Source of the DNA: an uncultured Bacteroidota bacterium
Lineage (GTDB): Bacteria; Bacteroidota; Bacteroidia; Chitinophagales; Chitinophagaceae
Assembly: GCA_903831575.1 (NCBI GenBank)
Contig: CAIKYB010000044.1
Span: 1 to 64,000, forward strand
DNA length: 64,000 bases
Direction: 5' to 3'
Every line of letters begins with the position of its first letter. Position 1 is the first letter of the stretch. The notes under the pieces are model-generated. The model saw only the letters and a program-made list of their open reading frames with translations. It ran no database searches and had not been told where the DNA came from. A program made the translations under genes and the position numbers. Positions 1 through 9,089 of this stretch are shown here, one piece after another.

Positions 1-261
1 ACATTTACATATAGTGCATGGAGTAGTTGTGTATCAGGCCATCAGGCAAGAACAGTTATTGGATCAAGTCCTTTAGGCTGTACGGGAACTCCACCAGCAG
101 ACAGTCTTTCAAGAACATGTACAGCACCAACTACCTGTACCTTTACATATAGCGCATGGAGTACTTGTGTAACTGGCCATCAGGCAAGAACGGTTATTGG
201 ATCAAGTCCTGTAGGCTGTACGGGAACTCCACCAGCAGATAGTCTTTCTAGAACATGTACT
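1..261 (+). repeat. Tandem 138-bp coding repeat (46 aa), about 2 copies, first truncated by the window start
   Basis: acatttacatatagtgcatgg... at 1 and acctttacatatagcgcatgg... at 139, about 10 differences over about 123 bp. Confidence 0.85.
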
Positions 262-1020
262 TGCCCAACAATAACAGTTTCAACAACACCTATAAATCCA
301 ACAAGTGGTGCCAACGGTTCAATAAGCGCCTCTGCAACTGGAGGACTTCCTCCTTATACATATAGTATCAATGGAGGAGCTTATGGTAGTTCAACTTTCC
401 CATCACTTTCTTCTGGTATTTACAGTATTTCTGCAAAAGATGCTAATAGTTGCACTGGCACTTCAAATCAAGTGACTTTAGCCTGCCCAACAATAACAGT
501 TTCTGGAACGCCTACAAGTTCTAAAGTTAATTGTGTAAACAATTCTATTTTAATTACAGCTAGCAATGGCGTTGCTCCTTATACTTATAGTAAAGATGGT
601 ACAACTTTCCAATCTAGTGCCACCTTAACTCCGTTAGCAGGGGGTACTTATACAATAACTGCAAAAGATGCGAAAGGTTGTACAGGTACAAATACAGTAA
701 CAATTTCAGCACCTGCAACTGTTCATTTTGCGACAGATGTAAAACCTACAATTAATAGCTATTGTGGAAGTGCCAATATTAGCTGTCATAACCATAACAA
801 TAACTGGACAACTTATAGTAACATTGTAGGAAGTAGTTCAGGAAGTACATGGTCTAGTAGTCTACTTACATTTATTGGACGAATAAGAGGGACAAGTTCC
901 ACCGGTTGTGTGTATTCTTCAGGTAATCACAATATGCCACCAACAAGCGCTACTGCTTGGAATACTTTTATTCAAGGGGCTTTTACCAATTGGGTCAATC
1001 AAGGATATCCAAATAACTAA
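1..1020 (+). CDS. Partial (5' end outside window) surface protein: two TSP1-like 46-aa repeats, SprB-type repeats, C-terminal cytochrome-c-like domain (CX6CH)
   Basis: Frame 1 is open from base 1 to the TAA at 1018-1020. TFTYSAWSxC...GCTGTPPADSLSRTC is repeated; SprB-like GLPPYTYSINGG...SGIYSISAKDANSCTGT; C-terminal VHFATDVKPTINSYCGSANISCHNH. Confidence 0.75.
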   Translation, partial: TFTYSAWSSCVSGHQARTVIGSSPLGCTGTPPADSLSRTCTAPTTCTFTYSAWSTCVTGHQARTVIGSSPVGCTGTPPADSLSRTCTCPTITVSTTPINPTSGANGSISASATGGLPPYTYSINGGAYGSSTFPSLSSGIYSISAKDANSCTGTSNQVTLACPTITVSGTPTSSKVNCVNNSILITASNGVAPYTYSKDGTTFQSSATLTPLAGGTYTITAKDAKGCTGTNTVTISAPATVHFATDVKPTINSYCGSANISCHNHNNNWTTYSNIVGSSSGSTWSSSLLTFIGRIRGTSSTGCVYSSGNHNMPPTSATAWNTFIQGAFTNWVNQGYPNN

Positions 1021-1138
1021 ATGAATATCATTGCTTTTATATTATGGCTTCAATAATTTTGAAGTCATTGTATTCTTTCGAATTTATAAAAATAAAAAAT
1101 AACACAACCCATATTAATTAACCAAGAGAATCAAAATA

Positions 1139-1507
1139 ATGAGTACAAAAAAAATCATTTTATCTATTTTATTTTTAGCAGTTGTTTCTGTAGTTGTAAC
1201 TAGTTGTTATAAGGATAGAGAAGAGTTGCTTTATCAAGCGAAAGCTGCTGATTGCACTAACCCTGACGCACAGGGGCCAAAATTTGCAGCGGTAGAATTA
1301 ATCATGAAAAGCGAATGTGTCGGTTGTCACTCAGCAGGGGGCACTAGCCCAGATTTATCAACAAGCTGTAACATTTTAAGCCAATATGAAGGCATATACA
1401 ATCAATGTGTAGTTCTAAAAAGAATGCCGCAAGTAGCACCATTATCTACAGCATATCAAACAATTATTAAAGATTGGTATGACGCCGGCCATAAACTTAC
1501 AGACTAA
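1139..1507 (+). CDS. Lipoprotein c-type cytochrome-like protein (CVGCH)
   Basis: Signal peptide with lipobox VVVTSC; CYKDRE; ECVGCHSAGG heme motif. Confidence 0.75.
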   Translation: MSTKKIILSILFLAVVSVVVTSCYKDREELLYQAKAADCTNPDAQGPKFAAVELIMKSECVGCHSAGGTSPDLSTSCNILSQYEGIYNQCVVLKRMPQVAPLSTAYQTIIKDWYDAGHKLTD

Positions 1508-1522
1508 TTAAATCAACAATTT

Positions 1523-1987
1523 ATGAAAAAGTGGAAAAAAGGTTTACTTGTTCTATTTGTAGTGGGTTTAGTTACAGGAGGATATGTGTTTTATATTGTA
1601 ACCAAAAAGCCACCTACTGCAGCAGATAGTAAGCCAATTAAAGAAATGAAAGCAACTAGTCTTTTTATGGAATTGGACAGCAATTTCAAAAAGGTTGATT
1701 CCTGCTACATTAATCAAAATATTGCTGTATCTGGTAAAATAAAAGAAATAGATACAGTAAGCAAGCATGTGTTCATTGATGCCGGAACATCATGCTCCAT
1801 CAATTGCAGTTTTGATAGCACCGAATTTTCAAAATTGAAAGCATCTCTGAAAGTGGGTAATGCAATAAATATAAAAGGAATCTATTCAGGTTGCGATGGA
1901 TGTGATAAATCAGCAGCTGACGATGGAATGGATATGCTTTCCACCGATAAAATAGCCCAATTAAAAACCTGCACTTTAAACAATTAA
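1523..1987 (+). CDS. OB-fold (tRNA_anti-like) membrane-anchored protein
   Basis: N-terminal TM helix; NQNIAVSGKIKEID...INIKGIYSGCDGC pattern of OB-fold tRNA_anti-like proteins. Confidence 0.6.
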   Translation: MKKWKKGLLVLFVVGLVTGGYVFYIVTKKPPTAADSKPIKEMKATSLFMELDSNFKKVDSCYINQNIAVSGKIKEIDTVSKHVFIDAGTSCSINCSFDSTEFSKLKASLKVGNAINIKGIYSGCDGCDKSAADDGMDMLSTDKIAQLKTCTLNN

Positions 1988-2010
1988 TAACATCTAAAAA
2001 ACATACTACT

Positions 2011-2565
2011 ATGAAAAAAATCCTTCTCATTTTATTGGCTCTTTTATCTATAAATGGTATTCATGCACAAAACAAAATTTACACCACAAAAACAGGACAG
2101 GCCTGGTTTGATGCTGGTACTGGCATGGAAGACATCACAGGAACCAACAAGTCGGTATTAAGTGCATTCAATCCTGCAACTGGCGACATGCAGTTCTCTG
2201 TATTAATTAAAGGGTTTGAATTCTGGAGTGCTTTGTTAATGGAGCATTTTAATGAGAATTACATGGAGAGTGATAAATTTCCTAAATCAACTTTTAAAGG
2301 GAAGGTAACTAATATGGATAAAGTCAATATTGCAAAGGACGGCACTTATCCAGTAACGGTTAAGGGTACACTTGAAATTCATGGCGTGAAAAAAGACGTA
2401 GAGACAACTGGAACATTTAAAGTAAAAGGAGAGTCAATAGCAGCGTCTTCAGAATTTACTGTAGTTTTGGATGATTATAAAATTGCTATACCAGGTGTTG
2501 TAAAAGATAAATTATCTAAAACGGCAAAAATAAAAATCAATTGTAATTACACTTTATCAAAATAA
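2011..2565 (+). CDS. YceI family protein
   Basis: Signal peptide; MEHFNENYMESDKFPKSTFKGKVTN...VTVKGTLEIHGVKKDV typical YceI. Confidence 0.85.
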   Translation: MKKILLILLALLSINGIHAQNKIYTTKTGQAWFDAGTGMEDITGTNKSVLSAFNPATGDMQFSVLIKGFEFWSALLMEHFNENYMESDKFPKSTFKGKVTNMDKVNIAKDGTYPVTVKGTLEIHGVKKDVETTGTFKVKGESIAASSEFTVVLDDYKIAIPGVVKDKLSKTAKIKINCNYTLSK

Positions 2566-2570
2566 AAACA

Positions 2571-3467
2571 ATGACTATTAAAAAAACTAAGACAATTTTA
2601 TTTGCATTTGCTTTAAGTGTTTCATCTTCACTTTTTGCACAAGATGATATGTTAGCTGGAATGGATAAAGAAACACCTAGACAATATGTGACTAATGCCT
2701 TCAAATCAAGCAGGGTAATCAATGGCCACTCTATGGAATTTATAGGGAAGGGTGTATTGGATGTAAGAATCTTGCATCGTTTTGGATATGTGAATTCAGG
2801 GTTTGAGAATTTGTTTGGATTAGATCAAGCGTCTATGCGTTTTGGTTTTGATTACGGCGTAACTAAAGATCTTACCATAGGTATTGGAAGAAGTACATTT
2901 GACAAAGAGTACGATGGATTTATTAAGTACAGAGCTATTCCTCAAACTACAGGAGGGAAGCACCCTTCTCCCGTATCGGTGGTATTGGTAACAGGATCTA
3001 CAATCATTGGTACAAAATGGGCTGATCCTTCAAGAAAAAATTATTTTTCCAGCAGAATGGGATATTACAATGAAGTAATTGTAGGTAGAAAATTCAATGA
3101 AAATTTTAGTGCTCAAATTGCGCCTACACATGTACATGTTAATTTAGTTTCTGGGAAAGATTATACTAATGATTTCTTCGCCATAGGCCTAGGTGCGAGA
3201 TATAAAATATCTAAGCGTACAGCCTTTGTAGTAGACTATCACTATCTTATTAAATCAGGGAAAGACCAAACACAATTTGACCTGATGAAAAATCCATTAG
3301 CCATTGGATTTGATATTGAAACAGGGGGGCACGTTTTCCAATTGCATTTCTCTAATTCCAATGGGATGAATGAAAAAGCATTTATCACCAATACAACACA
3401 TAGCTGGGGTAAAGGAGAAATAAGTTTTGGATTTAATTTATCTAGAGTATTTACGGTGAAAAAATAA
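2571..3467 (+). CDS. DUF5777 family outer-membrane beta-barrel protein
   Basis: LDVRILHRFGYVNSGFENLFGLDQASMRFGFDYG; paralogous to 56044-56943. Confidence 0.75.
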   Translation: MTIKKTKTILFAFALSVSSSLFAQDDMLAGMDKETPRQYVTNAFKSSRVINGHSMEFIGKGVLDVRILHRFGYVNSGFENLFGLDQASMRFGFDYGVTKDLTIGIGRSTFDKEYDGFIKYRAIPQTTGGKHPSPVSVVLVTGSTIIGTKWADPSRKNYFSSRMGYYNEVIVGRKFNENFSAQIAPTHVHVNLVSGKDYTNDFFAIGLGARYKISKRTAFVVDYHYLIKSGKDQTQFDLMKNPLAIGFDIETGGHVFQLHFSNSNGMNEKAFITNTTHSWGKGEISFGFNLSRVFTVKK

Positions 3468-3493
3468 GTATCTCATCAAACTTAATTACTTAG

Positions 3494-3523
3494 AATGCCT
3501 GCTTTTATAGCGGGCATTTTTTA
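3494..3523 (+). terminator. Rho-independent terminator
   Basis: aatgcctgc-ttttata-gcgggcatt followed by T run. Confidence 0.75.
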
Positions 3524-3910
3524 TTCTTATACAACAGGAGTTATCTCGTCGTTGTGGTTTGTACCATCAGTTACCAACAAAACCGCCAAAGCTAGTTTTA
3601 GGTTGCTTGGAAAGAGGCTCCGTTGTTGTGTTACGAACCACATATAAAATTCCCCGCTAATAATAAGGCATTGGTAGACGAACCCAATTTTTTTTCTAAG
3701 TCAATTAACCAAGGTTTAACGAGAATGAATACCATAATTTTTTTTAGGTACCCATAGTAGATATTTTACCCTGTTCAATTTGCGAATAATTTGAAGTTTG
3801 AACGAAAGGATAGAATCACTCTGATTGTATTTCACGTGATTCATGCGGACATACGTAACATTTTTTTGTATGTACTGCTATTCAATTAAAGTAAGGATAT
3901 TGCCCTAAAT

Positions 3911-3940
3911 AAAAAACCTCCGATACTTCGGAGGTTTTTT
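3911..3940. terminator. Bidirectional terminator hairpin (3' of gldJ-like gene)
   Basis: aaaaaacctccga-tact-tcggaggtttttt perfect stem. Confidence 0.85.
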
Positions 3941-3950
3941 ATAAGTTATT

Positions 3951-5513
3951 TTATTTTCTTTTTGATTTGCTCTTCTGTTTTCTTTTTCCAAAGATATTAC
4001 CTTCTTGGAATCCAGGTCCTTCAGGTGGTCCAAGATAACTTTGGGCACATCTGAAACCTACTGTACTCGCACCTTGATCTTCTTGCATGTAACGACGAGA
4101 ACCTGGAGTTAACCAATAAGCTCTGTCATTCCAACTACCGCCTTTTATTACTCTTGATTTATCGTTGATCAGTGTAGTTGAACCATAGCCATATGAAGCA
4201 CCACTAGCTGAATCTCCATCTAAATAGTTGATAACATTATTACGTTGGTAATTGGTTCTGTTTTTAACCTCTTCATCAGAGATGTCAACTTTCTTTAAAC
4301 GGCCCATGCTGTCTCTTTCATATTCTCCACTACTGTTTTTGTAAAACTTCTGGAATCTGTTACCACGGAAATAGTTGAAATCTTGTCCATCAACAGGAGT
4401 TAAAGGTCTGTAAACATCACCAACCCACTCACTCACATTACCACACATATTATATAAGCCAAACGCATTAGGATAAAAAGCTTTCACATTTCCAGGTATC
4501 GCCGCACGATCATTCAAGCCTCCTGCAACACCCATATTATCTCCACTAGTACGCTTGAAGTTAGCTAAGAATTTCCCCTGGAATGTACCATGTCTGTTAT
4601 CTCTTAAACCATTGATGTTTTTACTCCAAGAATATAACAACTGATTTGAACGTAATTCCTCTCCACTTTTACTTTCGCTTTTACGGGGAGAAGGATTCTG
4701 ATCAACCAAACCATATGCAGCATATTCCCACTCTGCTTCTGTTGGTAAACGATAGCTCATACCAAGAACGCCATCATCCATACGAACCGTACTTCTTGGT
4801 TTATTGTTGATGTCCTTAAGAACTGATTTTTTTGGTTTTGCTTTTCCCTGAATCATTTCAGGATTAGATAAATAAGCATCTGTATTAAAGGAACCATCTG
4901 CACCAGCACCTTTCATCTCTTTTTTTGCAGCATCTTTTTTCAAATATCCTTTCTTAATAAGAGTAAGTTCGTTAACGCGATCTGTTCTCCAAATACAAAA
5001 ATCATGCGCTTGCTGCCAGCTAACACCTACAACTGGGTAATAGTTGTAAGATGGATACCTGAAATAAAACTCTACATATGGTTCATTGTAAGCTAACTCT
5101 TCTCTCCAGCAAAGTGAATCTGGCAAAGCTTTTCTAACGATTGCAGTATCGTTATTGAAAGTGTTTTCCAGCCAATACAAATATTCTCTGTAATGTACAT
5201 TTGCTACTTCTGTTTCATCTATAAAAAATGAAGGAACGGTTACTCTGCGTGGAGTATTGTTCCAATCACCCATAACATCTTCTTCTTTTGCACCCATTAC
5301 AAATGAGCCGCCCTGAACAAAAACAAGCCCAGGACCAGCTTTAGGGTATTTAATTTTGGTAACATGGAAATTCCCCATGTTCTTGTCATCGTAATTCCAT
5401 CCGGTTACAGACGATTGCGCCTTTTTCTTACCCCCAGAACAGGAGATTAAGATTACGGTAGTTAACGATACGATTAAAATGTTCTTGAAACTCATTGTTT
5501 TCTGCATGTGCAT
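3951..5513 (-). CDS. gldJ: Gliding motility/T9SS lipoprotein GldJ-like (FGE-sulfatase domain)
   Basis: Lipobox ILISC; GPGLVFVQGGSFVMG...WNNTPRRVTVPSFFIDETEVANVHYREYLYWL...WRTDRVNE...GFRCAQ. Confidence 0.85.
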   Translation of the reverse strand: MHMQKTMSFKNILIVSLTTVILISCSGGKKKAQSSVTGWNYDDKNMGNFHVTKIKYPKAGPGLVFVQGGSFVMGAKEEDVMGDWNNTPRRVTVPSFFIDETEVANVHYREYLYWLENTFNNDTAIVRKALPDSLCWREELAYNEPYVEFYFRYPSYNYYPVVGVSWQQAHDFCIWRTDRVNELTLIKKGYLKKDAAKKEMKGAGADGSFNTDAYLSNPEMIQGKAKPKKSVLKDINNKPRSTVRMDDGVLGMSYRLPTEAEWEYAAYGLVDQNPSPRKSESKSGEELRSNQLLYSWSKNINGLRDNRHGTFQGKFLANFKRTSGDNMGVAGGLNDRAAIPGNVKAFYPNAFGLYNMCGNVSEWVGDVYRPLTPVDGQDFNYFRGNRFQKFYKNSSGEYERDSMGRLKKVDISDEEVKNRTNYQRNNVINYLDGDSASGASYGYGSTTLINDKSRVIKGGSWNDRAYWLTPGSRRYMQEDQGASTVGFRCAQSYLGPPEGPGFQEGNIFGKRKQKSKSKRK

Positions 5514-5913
5514 CCTTTTTGCAAATTGGTTAACGAAAGCTTTTATAGTTTATTGTAAACAGTTGGCTCACAATATCCGCGAATATATAAACTTTACTTT
5601 GAACCAACCTCAATTTTGCAAAAAAAATAAGCATGTTTTATTATTTTATTAACATGCAACTTTTTTATTTGTATTCTTGTCTTAACGAAGACATTTAAGT
5701 TTTTTACACCAAACAGGCAATATAAATTGTAACCTACCGTTTTGGAAGCCTTAACTGGTAAAATAGATAATTAAAGAGTAATTTCAAGTTTTTAAAGGAA
5801 GTTTTAAAAAAATCTTGGTGATTTCGATAAATCAGCTATTTTTACACCCTGTTTAATTAAAAAGTATTCAACTATAGAGAAAAACTCTACCTAACCAAGA
5901 CAATTAAATTAGC

Positions 5914-7032
5914 ATGAAACAAGCAACTTTGAAGCTAACTGCTTTAGTTTTATTATTAGCAGGATCTATTACTGCGAGCCAGGCACAAACAATTAATGTT
6001 GTTACAACAGCAGTGCCATTTTTACGTATTTCTCCAGACGCAAGAGCTGGGGCTATGGGAGATGTAGGTATCGCAACAGCTGCAGATGCAAATGCGGGAT
6101 TTTGGAATTTAGCAAAAACGCCTTTTGCAAGCCAAAAAACGAGTATATCATTATCGTATACTCCATGGTTGAGCGACTTAAAATTAAATGATGTTTATTT
6201 TGTAGCATTAGCAGGTTACCATCAATTAGATGAAACACAAGCTATATCTGCTTCATTGAGATATTTTAGTTTGGGAAATATTGAATTCACAGACGCAAAT
6301 GCGAGTCCTCTTGGAAGTTACAGACCACGCGAGTTTGCATTTGATGCAGGATATTCTAGAAAACTATCTAAAAAAATGGGATTAGGTATAGCTTTACGTT
6401 ATATAAATTCGAGTTTAGCTTCAGGAGCGATTGGAACAACAACATACAAAGCTGGAACTTCAGTAGCAGGAGATGTTCATTTCTACTACAAAGGAACCAA
6501 TGCAAGTGGCAACGGTTTTGATTATGGTGCTACATTAAGTAACTTGGGATCTAAAATATCTTACACAAGTAACGCCAATCAAAAAGATTATATTCCTGCT
6601 AACCTTGGTTTAGGTGTAGCTTACAACAAAGTTTTTGATGCAGATAGTAAAATTACTTTTGCATTGGATTTGAATAAATTATTGGTGCCAACACCTCCAA
6701 GTTCTGGAGATTCTTTAGCAATGGTTTCTTATCATACCAAGAGCGTAGTATCTAGCTGGTTCAGCTCTCTAGGTGATGGTGATGACATGAAAGAAATTGC
6801 TGTTGCTGTTGGTGCTGAATATTGGTACAAAGACCAGTTTGCTTTCAGAGCTGGATATTTCAATGAAAATAAGCAAAAAGGAGATCGTAGATTCTTTACT
6901 TTAGGTGCTGGTTTAAAATATAACACTTATGGATTAAACTTCTCTTACCTATTGCCTTCAGGTTCTGGAGTAAGTCGTAATCCACTTTCAAATACAATGC
7001 GTTTCAGTTTAGTGTTTGATTTGGCTAAATAA
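5914..7032 (+). CDS. porV: Type IX secretion outer membrane channel/shuttle protein PorV
   Basis: TAVPFLRISPDARAGAMGDVGIATAADANAGFWNLAKTPF...PSGSGVSRNPLSNTMRFSLVFDL. Confidence 0.88.
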   Translation: MKQATLKLTALVLLLAGSITASQAQTINVVTTAVPFLRISPDARAGAMGDVGIATAADANAGFWNLAKTPFASQKTSISLSYTPWLSDLKLNDVYFVALAGYHQLDETQAISASLRYFSLGNIEFTDANASPLGSYRPREFAFDAGYSRKLSKKMGLGIALRYINSSLASGAIGTTTYKAGTSVAGDVHFYYKGTNASGNGFDYGATLSNLGSKISYTSNANQKDYIPANLGLGVAYNKVFDADSKITFALDLNKLLVPTPPSSGDSLAMVSYHTKSVVSSWFSSLGDGDDMKEIAVAVGAEYWYKDQFAFRAGYFNENKQKGDRRFFTLGAGLKYNTYGLNFSYLLPSGSGVSRNPLSNTMRFSLVFDLAK

Positions 7033-7050
7033 TTTTTAATAACATTATGA

Positions 7051-7083
7051 AAAAGCGTTTCTTTAACCGGAAACGCTTTTTTA
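7051..7083 (+). terminator. Terminator 3' of porV
   Basis: aaaagcgtttc...gaaacgctttttta hairpin plus T tract. Confidence 0.8.
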
Positions 7084-7131
7084 TTTTTGCAACGTAAATG
7101 TTATTTCAAAGGTTCAATATGTACCAAATAT

Positions 7132-7163
7132 TATTAGCCCACGGTTTAAACCGTGGGCTAATA
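7132..7163. repeat. 32-bp perfect palindrome (REP-like element)
   Basis: tattagcccacggtttaaaccgtgggctaata, exact self-complement. Confidence 0.85.
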
Positions 7164-7219
7164 TAAAAATAACCTTTTAAACCTATTGAACAGATTCAAC
7201 CTATTAAACCTTAAATACC

Positions 7220-7702
7220 ATGTCATACAGAATTGGTTCCGGAGTAGATTTTCACCAGCTGGCAGAAGGCAGAGGTCTTTGGATTGGCGGCGTTTGCATA
7301 CCTCACCACAAAGGATCGCTGGGTCATAGCGATGGAGATGTATTGCTTCATGCTATTTGCGATGGCCTTTTGGGTGCTTTATGTTTGGGAGATATTGGCG
7401 TTCATTTTCCCGATACCAATAATGACTATAAAAATATTGACAGCAAAATATTATTGCAACGTACTTTCGAATTGATACAATCAAAAGGATACGAGGTTGT
7501 AAATATAGATAGTACTTTATGTTTGCAGGCGCCTAAGATTGCAGGCTTCATTCCATCAATGCAACAAGCTATTTCCACAATTTTAAAAATAGCTATCACA
7601 GACATTTCAATAAAGGCAACTACTACAGAGAAAATGGGTTTTGTGGGCAGAGAAGAGGGACTCGTTGCGTATGCCACCGTTTTATTAAAACAAGCATCAT
7701 AA
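7220..7702 (+). CDS. ispF: 2-C-methyl-D-erythritol 2,4-cyclodiphosphate synthase
   Basis: RIGSGVDFHQLAEGR...LGHSDGDVLLHAICDGLLGAL.LGDIGVHFPD. Confidence 0.95.
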   Translation: MSYRIGSGVDFHQLAEGRGLWIGGVCIPHHKGSLGHSDGDVLLHAICDGLLGALCLGDIGVHFPDTNNDYKNIDSKILLQRTFELIQSKGYEVVNIDSTLCLQAPKIAGFIPSMQQAISTILKIAITDISIKATTTEKMGFVGREEGLVAYATVLLKQAS

Positions 7703-7708
7703 ATACCA

Positions 7709-8149
7709 ATGGAAGCCATAAGCATTAATATTATTAATCTTTCAGCAAATGAACTTCCTGCATATGCTACTGTAGGATCTGCTGGAATGGATATCAGAGC
7801 GTTTTTAAATGACCCTGTAACACTCCAGCCAATGGAAAGGGCCTTGATTCCCACAGGATTATTTGTAGAACTTCCTGACAACTTTGAAATACAAATCAGA
7901 CCCAGAAGTGGTTTGGCATTAAAGCAAGGCATAACTTGTCTGAATACACCTGGTACTATCGACAGCGACTACAGAGGTGAAATAAAAGTGTTGCTTATCA
8001 ATTTAAGTAATGAAAATCAAGTCATTCAAAATAATGACCGAATTGCACAAATGGTTGTAGCAAAAACAGAAAAAGCCCTATTTAATCTTGTTGACAAAAT
8101 TGATGAAACCAAACGTGGAGCCGGAGGATTTGGTCACACTGGAAAATAA
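7709..8149 (+). CDS. dut: dUTP diphosphatase
   Basis: [17 protein letters not shown]...[13 protein letters not shown]...[11 protein letters not shown]...[11 protein letters not shown]. Confidence 0.95.
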   Translation: MEAISINIINLSANELPAYATVGSAGMDIRAFLNDPVTLQPMERALIPTGLFVELPDNFEIQIRPRSGLALKQGITCLNTPGTIDSDYRGEIKVLLINLSNENQVIQNNDRIAQMVVAKTEKALFNLVDKIDETKRGAGGFGHTGK

Positions 8150-8169
8150 AATAGAATATCAATATTACT

Positions 8170-8988
8170 ATGGGAAACAAAATATTTATAGGAGGCAGCT
8201 TGATCATCATATTGTTGACAATTGGATGCACTACTACAAAAAAAATAAATAAAGCCATTTCAACTAAACCCAATAGTTCTCTAGTTGCTCAAAAAAATGC
8301 GGCAGATTCTATAAGAATAATTAAAGATGCCTATACTGAATTCAGAAAGCATGAAATTAATTTTTCTACTTTCAATGCGAAAATAAAAGTAGAATCATCG
8401 GGTAAGAATGGAAAAAATCCCGATATCACTGCCGTTGTAAAAATCATAAAAGATTCTGCCATCTGGATTTCATTATCCGCAACATTTTTGAATGTAGAAG
8501 TATTCAGGGTGTTGATTACCAAAGACAGTGTTTTTTTAATCAACAAACAGGAAAAAGAAATTCAACTTCGTTCGCTGGATTATTTGCAAGAAGTAACCGA
8601 AATCCCTTTTGATTATAAAACAGTAGAGAATTTAATTGTGGGTAATCCAATTTTTGTAAGTGATAGTATTTCCTCATACAAGACTTTTGAGAATTATATT
8701 GCCATTTCTACTATAGACAAATTCTTTAAAAATTTACTTACTCTTTCTTCTGATAACAAATTAATGCTGCATAGCAAGATGGACGATGTAGATGCTGCGA
8801 GAAGCCGAACAGCACAAATCGCTTACGGCGATTATCAAAATTACAATGGCTTTCTATTTTCAACGTATCGAGAAATTGATGTTGCGGAAAAAAATAAATT
8901 GAATGTCAAGCTTAATTACAAACAATACGATTTCAATAAAGAGGTGTCGATGGGATTTAATCTCCCCAAAAATTACAAAAGAAAATAA
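8170..8988 (+). CDS. DUF4292 family lipoprotein
   Basis: Lipobox LLTIGC; FSTFNAKIKVES...DITAVVKIIKDSAIWISLSA; position between dut and an envC-like gene. Confidence 0.7.
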   Translation: MGNKIFIGGSLIIILLTIGCTTTKKINKAISTKPNSSLVAQKNAADSIRIIKDAYTEFRKHEINFSTFNAKIKVESSGKNGKNPDITAVVKIIKDSAIWISLSATFLNVEVFRVLITKDSVFLINKQEKEIQLRSLDYLQEVTEIPFDYKTVENLIVGNPIFVSDSISSYKTFENYIAISTIDKFFKNLLTLSSDNKLMLHSKMDDVDAARSRTAQIAYGDYQNYNGFLFSTYREIDVAEKNKLNVKLNYKQYDFNKEVSMGFNLPKNYKRK

Positions 8989-9089
8989 TTGTGAGTTATA
9001 ATTCAGGTGGGGGTTGTATTTTTGTCTGCCTATTATAACAAAATCAGTTAGACTAAAAATATAAATCAACCTGTTCTTAAATCCTATAC

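Noticed and set aside
7426-7932. 168-aa minus-strand ORF spanning ispF/dut
   Set aside because: Antisense to two clear housekeeping genes; no recognisable domain.
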